A stretch of DNA of 64,000 nt from G963666945 sp963666945 (lineage in GTDB: Bacteria > Bacteroidota > Bacteroidia > Bacteroidales > Marinifilaceae), in the NCBI GenBank assembly GCA_963666945.2, contig CAXXRT010000012.1:1-64000 (forward strand), read 5' to 3'. The notes under the pieces are model-generated. The model searched no databases, had not been told where the DNA came from, and worked only from the letters and a program-made list of their open reading frames with translations. A program made the position numbers and the translations under genes. Below are positions 39,001 through 46,537 of this stretch, piece after piece. The number at the start of each line of letters is the position of its first letter. Positions within the stretch are counted from its first letter, which is position 1.

Positions 39001-39121
39001 GTATTCTGGTATTGATCCTGAAGTTAGTGCTTTTGGCTCTACAGCAGTTTTTGGAGGGTATGATTTATTGACTATGCCTCAAAATAAAACTATACAATTT
39101 GGTGTTAATATAGGATTTTAA
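36047..39121 (+). CDS. SusC/RagA family TonB-dependent receptor without STN domain
   Basis: This protein of about 1024 residues starts at the ATG at 36047, which gives a clean signal peptide (MNKILFLLLFIPLLICNPAFSQ); an upstream ATG at 35996 would lie in the hairpin. It begins directly with the carboxypeptidase-regulatory-like domain (VKAKIISKEDGLPVIGATVL), so there is no STN domain and no direct signalling. The plug motifs VVGYGVQERRDLTG, IVIDGVPVYGSG and ILKDAFATAIYGSRGAAG closely match the SusC at 31099. The two are evidently paralogues from a tandem duplication, with STN lost or gained. susD follows ten bases after the stop. Confidence 0.94.
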   Translation: MNKILFLLLFIPLLICNPAFSQEKVTVKAKIISKEDGLPVIGATVLIKGTAIGTAARVDGSFDIQTKNSDVIEVSAIGFVSQQIKIKDIKPGMQIQLVPDIVSLKEVAVVGYGVQERRDLTGSVSSVNIRELDKTTVSLDNALAGKVPGVLVNSSSGQPGSATSIIIRGLSSLNKDANNPLIVIDGVPVYGSGSGFNSSDYSSTSVKAVSMDGGSVSGSMAADKTFEKNPLASINPEDIESIEILKDAFATAIYGSRGAAGVILITTKKGVKGTPRVDLSYSMSLSEPVGLPDLLNADEYRLIYGELGRLSSDNDLGHSTNWLNKVTRTALTQNTTASVSAGTEKSTYYISLSNLDQQSYIIENDFSRTSARMNFNYNARESVKFGVNTSVSFTDNNALNAAKVFSEAVIRRPIDPIYKENGSYHYNGSKLNDENPIQIACDDINFVKDTRVVSNLFAEIKPLSWLTFKTEVGLDLMSSESYSRLKSRLWLEGGSARQSNRTNKKYVVNNTLTAIKVLGDHSINAVVGQSFEKSRENNTTVSGREFNSDNEISISAAGKSQVENALVQQWAIFSAFTRINYQYLNKYMGGFTYRVDGSSRFNKSNRYIGFPSFSLGWRVSNEDFMEPYPFIDDLKFRGSIGFTGTDGSGGYYGNQGQYTKHGKSFNYNGVLIYELNKPNNPNLKWERTRSYDLGMDLSLLDSRIKLTVDYYYKKIENMITSFNIPTYKGFGNIQRNFGDMQNSGFEIDLYTENIKTDFMWTTSFNIARNTNKVLNLNIDGSVIEAGGNNSVYISGKAAPQFYLYQWLGVDPITGNPLWGYPDGSQQQIPPQDYYDDGEGRKACGTYLPEFYGGITNSFSYKGFELNAFFSFSYGGQMLNGTKAQLMTYTTKDMNNLHTDILDYWKISGHKTSVPALDNNSLVTTAISSTDYTAGLNTTRFLEDNSFLRLKTLTLSYNFSGGFLKKCKVRRLRLYAQGTNLLTLTKYSGIDPEVSAFGSTAVFGGYDLLTMPQNKTIQFGVNIGF

Positions 39122-39131
39122 ATTTTTTGTT

Positions 39132-40565
39132 ATGAATAGATATACTTTTATTCTCTTATTGATCTCTTTAACAGGATTGTATTCATGCGACAACCAGCTT
39201 GATTTTGCTCCTGAGGATGTATTGATTGAAGATAAGGTTTTTGAGGAGGCAAATTCAGCAGAATCGGCTATAGCCGGAATGTATTTTAAAGTTATTGAGG
39301 CTTTTGGATCTGGTGAATACCAGGGGAATTTTGGTGGAGTACCATATTCCTTTGGAGATGTAACTACCGATTTGTTCGTGGTAAATGAAAATGGCGCATC
39401 AAATAAATATACTTCGGGATTGGTGTCTCCCGATGATATTGTTGTGGCAACTGCATGGGAACGTTTCTTTTCGGCTATTAATCTGGCTAATATTTTTATT
39501 GAAAGGGTACCAGAAAAAGCTTTGTATGCCGATACATTAAAAAAACAGCATGTTGGGGAAGCTTTATTTGTTCGTGCATTATGCTATTTCCAGTTGCTAA
39601 AATTGTTTGGAGATGGTGCTATTGCCGGTAATATGGATGGACTTGGACTTCCTTTGCAGTTGACTCCTTACGAGGGGCTTAATATAGATAAATATATTCC
39701 TCGTAATACTAATGCTGAAGTTTTTAAACAAATAAAAACAGATTTAACTGATGCTTTAGATTTGTTACCTAAAAAATATGAGTCTATTGTAAATGGGAAT
39801 TTGGCTTATGATATTTCTAAAACATCATCCAGAGCAACATTGTATTCTGCTTATGCATTATTAACAAGGCTTGCTTTGTATTTGGGTGAAGATGCTGATG
39901 TTATAAATTATTCTAATGAGGTTATTTTGTCAGATCAATATGAATTGTGTGATCTTAAAGAAGTGTTTCCTTATCCTTGCACAAAAGATTATTCAGAAGA
40001 TCATATATTTGCTTTAGATGTCTTTAGTAATGGTGGAAACTGGCAGTTTGGGGCCAACAATATTAATGATTACGAATACACTGAAGTGAATCCTGAATTT
40101 GTGGAAGAATATCCTGAAGGTGATGTGCGTAAAGATCACTTGCTTCTCTATGTTAAAGATAAGGGTTATAGAACTAAAAAATTCTATGGCTCAGGTGGAC
40201 GAAATAACGTTTCTATTATTAGATATAGCGAAGTTATCCTTAACAGAGCTGAGGCATTGGCTAATGGCGGAGTAAACCAGGAGTCGGTTGATCTGCTTAA
40301 TGATGTGAGAGAAAGGGCTGGTCTAAGTGGGGATGATTTGTATGAACTAGAGGATTTCTCAACTAAAGAAGTACTTTTAAATGCTATTTGGCTGGAGAGA
40401 AAACTTGAGTTTGCCGGAGAAGGTCATCAAAGATATGATTTGTTAAGGACTGGAAGACCACTAGGTGATCCTGATCTTCCTGCAAATAAAAAGGTTCTGC
40501 CTATACCTCGTGGAGAAATTGTTATTTCTAATGGGGTTATAGAACAAAATCCTGGTTATAAATAA
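39132..40565 (+). CDS. RagB/SusD family outer-membrane lipoprotein
   Basis: This 477-residue SusD lipoprotein ends its signal peptide in GLYSC (Cys19), followed by DNQLDFAPED. Typical blocks are GEALFVRALCYFQLLKLFG, IIRYSEVILNRAEALANGG, and a C-terminal LERKLEFAGEGHQRYDLLRTGRP with VLPIPRGEI. It is the partner of the second SusC and could also serve the first SusC, which has no SusD of its own. A GC-rich hairpin separates it from the thioredoxin genes. Confidence 0.95.
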   Translation: MNRYTFILLLISLTGLYSCDNQLDFAPEDVLIEDKVFEEANSAESAIAGMYFKVIEAFGSGEYQGNFGGVPYSFGDVTTDLFVVNENGASNKYTSGLVSPDDIVVATAWERFFSAINLANIFIERVPEKALYADTLKKQHVGEALFVRALCYFQLLKLFGDGAIAGNMDGLGLPLQLTPYEGLNIDKYIPRNTNAEVFKQIKTDLTDALDLLPKKYESIVNGNLAYDISKTSSRATLYSAYALLTRLALYLGEDADVINYSNEVILSDQYELCDLKEVFPYPCTKDYSEDHIFALDVFSNGGNWQFGANNINDYEYTEVNPEFVEEYPEGDVRKDHLLLYVKDKGYRTKKFYGSGGRNNVSIIRYSEVILNRAEALANGGVNQESVDLLNDVRERAGLSGDDLYELEDFSTKEVLLNAIWLERKLEFAGEGHQRYDLLRTGRPLGDPDLPANKKVLPIPRGEIVISNGVIEQNPGYK

Positions 40566-40593
40566 AATACCGAAACTTATACTTTAAAATCTT

Positions 40594-40618
40594 TCCCGGG
40601 GGAATGTTTCCCCGGGGA
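40594..40618 (+). terminator. GC-rich hairpin after susD (second ECF locus)
   Basis: The sequence TCCCGGGGGAATG is followed directly by TTTCCCCGGGGA, forming a compact GC-rich stem that stands out in this AT-rich region. No T tract follows, so it may act as mRNA stabiliser or attenuator between susD and the thioredoxin genes. Confidence 0.5.
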
Positions 40619-40649
40619 GGTATTGTACTACAATTAAAATACTAAAACA

Positions 40650-42461
40650 ATGAGACATTTAATGTTGGCCTTGCTTGTGCTTTGTGGGCTGGGGCTTAAT
40701 GCGCAGGTTAATTTTCATAATCTAAATTGGGATGAGGCATTGGTGAAGGCCAAGGCTGAGAATAAAGATGTATTTGTGGATGCCTACCGTTCTAAGCCTT
40801 TCGATAAGGTTAGGGATGAGGTTTATAAAACTGTTTTTGCCGATAAAGAGATATCGGATTTTATGAACAAGAATTTTATCTGTATTGGTATAGATATGTC
40901 AACAAAAGAGGGGATGGCTTTTGCTCCAAAACTTTATTCTCTTATGTATCCTTGTATGGTATTTTATACTTCTAATGGGGATCAGCTCGAATCAACTAAT
41001 GCCTATGCCTTAAAAACTGATAAGTCTAAACTAATAGAGTTGGGTAAAATCTCTATTGAAAAATCTAAGATTAAGGCTCAGAATTCACGTCAGATTCTTT
41101 TCTCTCATATTAGTTATGAGGAAGCTTTAGCTATGGCAAAAAAACAAAATAAACTTGTTTTTATTGATGCCTATACTCCATGGTGTCGCCCTTGTGCTCA
41201 AATGGCAATGAATGTGTTCACATTGAATAAGGTAGCTGACTTTCACAACGCAAATTTTATAAATCTTAAAATAGATTTCTATAAGGAAAGACCCGATCTT
41301 TCCAAACAGTTTGAAGTAAGAGGTTTTCCTGCATTTTTATATATAAACGGTGAAGGAAAACTTGTTCATAAGGAAGGTGGATATTCTGAGGCTGACAAAT
41401 TTATTGGGTACGGTAAAGAGGCTTTAAAGAAATTTTCCGGAATAAAGTTTGATCATTCTGACTGGAAGGATATTCAGAAAAAGGCTAAAGCTGAAGGTAA
41501 AATGATTTTCGTGGATTGTTATACCTCTTGGTGTGGTCCTTGTAAAATGCTTGCAAAAGATGTATTTACCCAGAAGAAGGTTGGTGATTTTTTCAATAAA
41601 AATTTTGTTTCACTAAAGCTTGACATGGAAAAAGGTGAAGGTAAAGAGCTTAAATCTTTTTTAGGTGTTAAGGCTTATCCTACTCTTGTTTTTCTCGATT
41701 CAGACAATAATATAATCCATAAAATAGTTGGAGGTGTTAAGGCTGAAAAGCTTATTTCAGAGGCACAACTGGCCCTTGAAGGAAAGGGTATTGCTCTTTA
41801 CGAAAAGAAATATAAAGAGGGTGAAAGAAATCCTGAGTTCCTAATAGATTACCTTTCTATGCTTGAGTCGGCTTATCAAAAAGATAAAATTGCTGAGGTT
41901 GTTGAAGTTTACTTTAAAAATGTAAGTAAGAAAGATCTTACAGAAAAGAAAAACTGGGAACTTATAAATAAGTATATCACCGATTACAATTCAAGAGAGT
42001 TTAAATATCTTTTCGCTAATAAGTCGAAATATGCTGAATTATTCGATGAAAGGGCTGTAAATAATAAAATCTGGTCTGTTTGGATGATGGGAGCTAATAG
42101 CTTTGTTAAAGATTTAGATGGCAATAAGATTCTTGATGAAAAGGCATACGGCAAGTATCTAAAAATGCTAAATCGTAAAAAAGTTGAGAAGTATGGAGAG
42201 ATTAAATTCTATTCAGGGGTTAATAATGCCTTGGGATTGGGCGATTGGAATGCTTATATCGATCGCATAAATAAAGGTGTTGAGGAAAAAGTAATTGTTG
42301 CAAACGACTTTATTGTCTATAACTGGGCTTTAAAAGTAAGTCAGGGGTGTAAAGATAAAGCTCTTAGAATGAAGGCTGCAAAATGGGCAAAAGATGCTGT
42401 TGCAAAAGGTAGTGCTTTCGACGATGCCTTTAAAAATTTGATTAAAGATTTAGAAAAATAA
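40650..42461 (+). CDS. Secreted protein with three tandem thioredoxin folds (first one degenerate) and helical C-terminus
   Basis: This 603-residue protein has a signal peptide ending near LGLNAQ (residue 19). Three thioredoxin-like domains follow. The first (about 22-140) has lost CxxC: VFVDAYRSKPFDKV aligns with VFIDAYTPWCRPC of the second, although the later cis-Pro region (MYPCMVF) survives. The second (about 150-262) has CRPC at 179-182, and the third (about 265-375) has CGPC at 295-298 in TSWCGPCKM. Residues 380-603 are helical and resemble the proteins at 8587 and 22165. It probably shuttles disulfides in the periplasm. It follows susD after a hairpin and lies 20 bases before a TlpA-like gene. 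A three-fold secreted thioredoxin is unusual. Confidence 0.9.
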   Translation: MRHLMLALLVLCGLGLNAQVNFHNLNWDEALVKAKAENKDVFVDAYRSKPFDKVRDEVYKTVFADKEISDFMNKNFICIGIDMSTKEGMAFAPKLYSLMYPCMVFYTSNGDQLESTNAYALKTDKSKLIELGKISIEKSKIKAQNSRQILFSHISYEEALAMAKKQNKLVFIDAYTPWCRPCAQMAMNVFTLNKVADFHNANFINLKIDFYKERPDLSKQFEVRGFPAFLYINGEGKLVHKEGGYSEADKFIGYGKEALKKFSGIKFDHSDWKDIQKKAKAEGKMIFVDCYTSWCGPCKMLAKDVFTQKKVGDFFNKNFVSLKLDMEKGEGKELKSFLGVKAYPTLVFLDSDNNIIHKIVGGVKAEKLISEAQLALEGKGIALYEKKYKEGERNPEFLIDYLSMLESAYQKDKIAEVVEVYFKNVSKKDLTEKKNWELINKYITDYNSREFKYLFANKSKYAELFDERAVNNKIWSVWMMGANSFVKDLDGNKILDEKAYGKYLKMLNRKKVEKYGEIKFYSGVNNALGLGDWNAYIDRINKGVEEKVIVANDFIVYNWALKVSQGCKDKALRMKAAKWAKDAVAKGSAFDDAFKNLIKDLEK

Positions 42462-42481
42462 TAATACTTAAATAATATAAA

Positions 42482-43612
42482 ATGATGAAGAATTTAATTT
42501 GGGGTTTGTTGATTTTGTTGATGGCTTCTTGCGCTAAGAAAGCTGACAATACTATTACTATTAGCGGAAAAGTAAAATTTCCTGATAACAATTTTAAAAT
42601 GATGATTTATCAAAGAGATGGCTTTGATAAGGTTATTGTCGATTCTTTTCAGGTGAATAAGGATAATTCTTATTCGTATACAATGAAAGTAGAAAAACCA
42701 GGGGTTTATACTCTTGATTGTCAAAAATGGCAGATGGTTAATTTCTGGGCAGAGGATGAGAATTTGGAAATTGATTTCAGGGGTCAGGATACTGCAAAAA
42801 TGAAGATTAAAAATCCTCCTTTCGTTTATATAAAGGGAGGTGAATCTAATGAGGTAATGAATTTATTAAATTATAACTCATATAGAGATTATCAGTTGAT
42901 GATAGGACTTTCGCAGGCTGCTTACCGTAATTTAAGCAAGGTTCCCGAGTACGGGCCAATGATTGGCGATGTTTATTCTGTCTTGGGAGACGATTCAAAA
43001 GCTCGTACAAGATATATTGCAGAGCGTTATGCTGAACGCAATAGTGTGATTGCTGCAATTAACTATCTTAATCCTGAAAAAGATAAAGATATAATAGAAA
43101 AGTCTCTTTCAAGACTTGAGGCGAAAAATCCAAACTATGCACCTCTTGTAAAATATAAGAAAGATAAAGCTGAGGCTAAAGCTGCAAAAGAGCGTCTTGC
43201 TCTTGGTAAATTAGCTCCTGATTTTTCTTATCCAACTCCTGATGGTAAAAATATCTCTCCTAGAGATTTTAAAGGTAAATATCTTCTTATTGATTTTTGG
43301 GCTTCGTGGTGCGGTCCTTGTAGAAGTGAGATTCCTAATGTAGATAAGCTATATAATGAATATAAGGATAAAGGTCTTGCTGTTTTAAGTGTATCTATTG
43401 ATAAGAGCAAAAAGGATTGGCTTAAGGCATTGGATGAAGAGAATATGTCTTGGCCTCAGGTTAATGCTCCTAAGTCAGGAAAACAGATAATGAAAGATTA
43501 CCAATTCTCTGGTATACCTTATATTATCCTTCTTGATAAAGATGGGAAAATTATTGCAAAAGGTCTTCGTGGAGAACAGATGCATAAGAAAGTAGAAGAG
43601 TTGTTGAAATAG
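42482..43612 (+). CDS. TlpA-like thioredoxin-fold lipoprotein with DUF4369-like domain
   Basis: This 376-residue lipoprotein has its signal ending in LLMASC (Cys17). The N-terminal beta-rich DUF4369-like domain starts with ITISGKVKFPDNNFK. The C-terminal redoxin domain begins at about residue 245 (LGKLAPDFSYPTPDGK) and holds FWASWCGPC, with CGPC at residues 277-280, and FSGIPYIILLDKDGK with the cis-Pro. It acts at the envelope as a disulfide reductase. The gene forms a pair with the three-fold thioredoxin gene 20 bases upstream and is closed by a terminator. Closest in architecture to the lipoprotein at 21038. Confidence 0.93.
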   Translation: MMKNLIWGLLILLMASCAKKADNTITISGKVKFPDNNFKMMIYQRDGFDKVIVDSFQVNKDNSYSYTMKVEKPGVYTLDCQKWQMVNFWAEDENLEIDFRGQDTAKMKIKNPPFVYIKGGESNEVMNLLNYNSYRDYQLMIGLSQAAYRNLSKVPEYGPMIGDVYSVLGDDSKARTRYIAERYAERNSVIAAINYLNPEKDKDIIEKSLSRLEAKNPNYAPLVKYKKDKAEAKAAKERLALGKLAPDFSYPTPDGKNISPRDFKGKYLLIDFWASWCGPCRSEIPNVDKLYNEYKDKGLAVLSVSIDKSKKDWLKALDEENMSWPQVNAPKSGKQIMKDYQFSGIPYIILLDKDGKIIAKGLRGEQMHKKVEELLK

Positions 43613-43632
43613 AATAGTTAAGCAATTTGTAT

Positions 43633-43662
43633 AAAGCTGTCTCGTTTAGGGGCAGCTTTTAC
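43633..43662 (+). terminator. Terminator after the TlpA-like gene
   Basis: AAAGCTGTC (43633-43641) pairs with GGCAGCTTT (43651-43659) with one wobble, and TTACT follows. It probably closes the second SusCD/thioredoxin unit. Confidence 0.7.
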
Positions 43663-43732
43663 TCTAACATTTATTTAAGAACTCGTTAACTATTTTTAAC
43701 TACGACAGATGTTAAAAATTATACGTTTTAGT

Positions 43733-43740
43733 TATTTTTG
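43733..43740 (+). promoter_or_regulatory. Possible -7 element for the DsbD-N-like gene
   Basis: TATTTTTG fits TAnnTTTG and lies 40 bases before the ATG at 43780. The -33 position carries only a poor match, so this is tentative. Confidence 0.35.
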
Positions 43741-43779
43741 CTAATGACAATTTATAATTAAAAATATAAACTAATTATT

Positions 43780-44241
43780 ATGAAGAAGTTTTTAGTTTTA
43801 GTTCTTTTTGCAAGCTTGTTTACTGGTGCTCTTAATGCACAGATTATGAAGCCTGTAAAATGGAAAATCTCTACTAAAAAAGTTAGTGCCGGTGTTTATG
43901 ATATAGTATGTGAAGCAACTATTGATGGTGGATGGCACTTATATGATACTAAATTACCTGATGGTGGTCCTCTTCCAACTACATTCAATATGGATGAAGA
44001 TGAAACTACCGGTATTGAAGCAGTAGGTGATTTTAAAGCAACTACAAAACCTCATGTAGAATTTTCTGATGCTTTTGGAATTGAAGTTAAATTCTTTGAG
44101 AAAAAAGCTACTTTTATTCAAAGAGTAAAAGTGACTAAAGATGGAGCCAAACTAGTTGGCTATGTAGAATTTATGGCTTGTAGTGGTGGTCAGTGTATAC
44201 CTCCTGGAGAAGAAGAATTTGAATTCGATCTTAAGAAATAA
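43780..44241 (+). CDS. Secreted stand-alone DsbD N-terminal-like domain
   Basis: This 153-residue secreted protein (signal peptide MKKFLVLVLFASLFTGALNAQ) consists of one immunoglobulin-like domain resembling DsbD-alpha. VKWKISTKKVSAGVYDIVCEATIDGGWHLY is split here by family convention into the first strands, and the active-site region is MACSGGQCIPPGEEEFEF. The two cysteines are separated by four residues, as in Bacteroidetes DsbD proteins, and correspond to the redox pair that receives electrons from the DsbD membrane domain. There is no membrane part here, so it would relay electrons as a free periplasmic module, perhaps to the neighbouring thioredoxins. It is monocistronic. Confidence 0.85.
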   Translation: MKKFLVLVLFASLFTGALNAQIMKPVKWKISTKKVSAGVYDIVCEATIDGGWHLYDTKLPDGGPLPTTFNMDEDETTGIEAVGDFKATTKPHVEFSDAFGIEVKFFEKKATFIQRVKVTKDGAKLVGYVEFMACSGGQCIPPGEEEFEFDLKK

Positions 44242-44262
44242 GTATAAAAACTTTTATATATT

Positions 44263-44298
44263 GAGCTGTTCCTAAATTAGGGGCGGCTCTTTTTATTT
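44263..44298 (+). terminator. Terminator after the DsbD-N-like gene
   Basis: GAGCTGTTCCT (44263-44273) pairs with AGGGGCGGCTC (44279-44289), with G-T wobbles, and is followed by TTTTTATTTT. It is a typical intrinsic terminator. Confidence 0.82.
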
Positions 44299-44321
44299 TC
44301 AAATATTCTCTATTATTTATT

Positions 44322-44329
44322 TATATTTG
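44322..44329 (+). promoter_or_regulatory. Possible -7 element for the third ECF sigma gene
   Basis: TATATTTG matches TAnnTTTG. A weak TTTC lies 21 bases upstream. The ATG of the sigma gene is 47 bases downstream. Confidence 0.4.
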
Positions 44330-44376
44330 ACAAATATTTCTTGTTTTGAAAATAGACAAGGTTTAATATTTCAATA

Positions 44377-44928
44377 ATGGAGCATTCCGTATTATTAAAA
44401 ATTAAAGATGGAGATGAAAGTGCATATCAAATGCTCTTTATAGAATTCTATGCCCCTTTGGTTTCTTTTGCAACAAATTTTATTTCAGATAAGAGCATAG
44501 CCGAGGATATTGTTCAGGATATCTTTATTAAAATATGGGAAGGAAGAGATAAAATAGGAACAGTAAAAAATATTTCTGCTTATTTATATCAAACGGTCAG
44601 ATTTACTTGCTATAACCATATTCGTGATAAAAAGATATTTCCCGAGGATAATATCGATTTTACTGAACATGTGAAAATTAGCTCTTCTATAGAGGAAATG
44701 ATAATAGAGGAGGAGTCTTTCAGATTGTATTTAAAGGAAATGGAAAAATTACCACCCAAATGCAGGAAGATATTTTCTCTTAGTATTGAAGGATTAATGG
44801 CAAAGGAAATTGCTGAGGAGTTAGATATATCTATTGAGACTGTTAAGAAGCAAAAGAAGATAGCAAGAAAAATATTAAGAGAGAAATTTAATGGACTACT
44901 TTTGTTTTTAGGGGCTTTCGGAGCATAA
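44377..44928 (+). CDS. ECF-type RNA polymerase sigma-70 factor (orphan locus)
   Basis: This 183-residue ECF sigma factor has region 2 with SIAEDIVQDIFIKIWEGR and region 4 with GLMAKEIAEELDISIETVKKQKKIARKIL. It starts at ATG 44377, with a terminator of the preceding unit upstream. The partner fecR begins 355 bases after its stop, further than in the other two loci. No susC/susD pair follows in this window, so its target genes are unknown. It could act on the SusCD locus at the left edge or on genes elsewhere (inference). Confidence 0.92.
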   Translation: MEHSVLLKIKDGDESAYQMLFIEFYAPLVSFATNFISDKSIAEDIVQDIFIKIWEGRDKIGTVKNISAYLYQTVRFTCYNHIRDKKIFPEDNIDFTEHVKISSSIEEMIIEEESFRLYLKEMEKLPPKCRKIFSLSIEGLMAKEIAEELDISIETVKKQKKIARKILREKFNGLLLFLGAFGA

Positions 44929-45283
44929 TCAATTTCCATTCTTTTAATATTGAAGTTCCATTTTTCTTTTATTCAAACTTGTACCAAGGTCGTATTTCAC
45001 TCGTGTCAAGTCTCCTCTTTCCGGTAACTTACTGGATATTTACTGGTGTTTTTCTACGGGATTTAATACAGAAAGTATTCGGAAAGAATGGGCAAACTAA
45101 TAGTTTGGTCATAGTAAATTCCTGTTTTAGTGAAAATGATGATTGGCTTATAAATGTAAGTGGCTGAATAGTAGTTTTCTATTGTTTAATAGGAATTTTT
45201 CCTTAAAAAATGTGAAAAATTTTTATCCCCTGATCCACATTTTTGTGTCATATATGTGAACGAGGAAAACATTTTAAGCTCAA
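44929..45283. other. Gap between orphan sigma and fecR
   Basis: This 355-base gap contains no gene I can support. A 62-codon ORF at 44979 lacks family features and a convincing start. AAAAATGTG (45206-45214) and CACATTTTT (45236-45244) can pair about 40 bases before the fecR ATG. Confidence 0.5.
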
Positions 45284-46456
45284 ATGGAGAAAATTATATA
45301 CATATCAGGTCTTATTTCTGCTTCTGTATCAAGGGAATTAACCCTTGAAGAAAATAAAAATCTGCAGAAATGGTTAGAGGAAGATGAAAAGCATAAGGAT
45401 ATTTACAATAAACTTAGAAAGGAAGAATTTTTAAAATCTAAGATTGATTTTTATTCTAAGGTCGATATAGTTAAAGCTTATTCAAAAATAAATAATCAGC
45501 TGGAAAAAAGAAGAAAGAACAGGCGAATGTTTTCTATTATGAAATATGCTGCTTCATTTCTTTTACCTATTGCAATTATCGCCATAGTATGGAATTATTA
45601 TCCACAGAACAATCAATTTGTACAAAAAGAGCCTGCTGTTATTAAAGCCGGAAATAAAAAAGCTCAGCTTATTCTTGCAGATGGAAATAGAATAGAAATT
45701 TCGGAAATTACTGCTGATACTACTTTAAAAGAAAATGGGACTAAGATTTATTCGTCTAATAATAAATTGAAGTACGATGCCGCTAAATCCAAATTACTAA
45801 GTGAAGAGTATAATACTTTGGTCGTTCCAAGAGGAGGAGAATATCTTTTGGAATTATCAGATGGAACGACAATATGGATGAATTCAGAGAGTAAATTAAA
45901 ATATCCCGTTAAATTTATTGGCAATAAACGTAAGGTTTACCTTGAAGGGGAGGCCTATTTTAAGGTTGCTCATAATAAAGAGAAGCCATTTTTAATTGAT
46001 GTTAACGGTTCGGAAGTTAAGGTTCTTGGAACATCTTTCAATCTAAGGGCATATGAAAATGAATCAAATATTGTTGCTACACTTATTGAAGGTAAGATTT
46101 CTTTATCTACAAGTATTGATAATAAATCTGCTTCTTTAATCCTTAATCCTGGCGAACAGGGAAAGGTTTATTCTAATGGCGAAATTTCCAAGAAAAAAGT
46201 GGATGTACGACTTTTTACTTCATGGAAGGATGGTAGAATTGTATTTAAGAATCAGACTCTCGGGGATATTATGAATTCTATTTACAGATGGTACGATATT
46301 GAGGTGTTTTACATGAATCCATCACTTAAGGATATTGAATATACGGGAAATATTAAAAGATATAATGATTTTAATGATGTAATAGAATTGCTTGAAATGG
46401 CAGGATTAGTTAAATTCGAAATAAAAGGGAGGACAGTTACTATAAAAGAAAAATAA
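45284..46456 (+). CDS. FecR family anti-sigma factor (orphan locus)
   Basis: This 390-residue FecR protein has a transmembrane segment MKYAASFLLPIAIIAIVW (about residues 86-104), a FecR domain with VVPRGGEYLLELSDGTTIW, EGEAYFKVAHNKEKPF and GTSFNLRAYENE, and a DUF4974 C-terminus ending in FEIKGRTVTIKEK. It is strikingly similar to the FecR at 14765 in the same blocks, including the RWYDIEVFY and IKRYNDF segments. It probably sequesters the sigma factor encoded upstream. No STN-bearing SusC follows, so the outer-membrane sensor is missing or lies elsewhere. Confidence 0.92.
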   Translation: MEKIIYISGLISASVSRELTLEENKNLQKWLEEDEKHKDIYNKLRKEEFLKSKIDFYSKVDIVKAYSKINNQLEKRRKNRRMFSIMKYAASFLLPIAIIAIVWNYYPQNNQFVQKEPAVIKAGNKKAQLILADGNRIEISEITADTTLKENGTKIYSSNNKLKYDAAKSKLLSEEYNTLVVPRGGEYLLELSDGTTIWMNSESKLKYPVKFIGNKRKVYLEGEAYFKVAHNKEKPFLIDVNGSEVKVLGTSFNLRAYENESNIVATLIEGKISLSTSIDNKSASLILNPGEQGKVYSNGEISKKKVDVRLFTSWKDGRIVFKNQTLGDIMNSIYRWYDIEVFYMNPSLKDIEYTGNIKRYNDFNDVIELLEMAGLVKFEIKGRTVTIKEK

Positions 46457-46465
46457 AAACAAAGA

Positions 46466-46495
46466 CAGGATAATTGGACCCTATCCTGCCTTTTA
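46466..46495 (+). terminator. Terminator after orphan fecR
   Basis: CAGGATA (46466-46472) and TATCCTG (46482-46488) form a 7-bp stem with a nine-base loop, followed by CCTTTTAATA. It closes the orphan sigma/FecR unit where the other loci continue into susC. Confidence 0.65.
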
Positions 46496-46537
46496 ATACT
46501 CATTTGAGTCAAAAGTATCTTGTTTGTAGTACTGTTT

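Noticed and set aside
44979..45167. 62-codon ORF between orphan sigma and FecR
   Set aside because: No recognisable domain, no convincing start signal, and composition unlike neighbouring genes.
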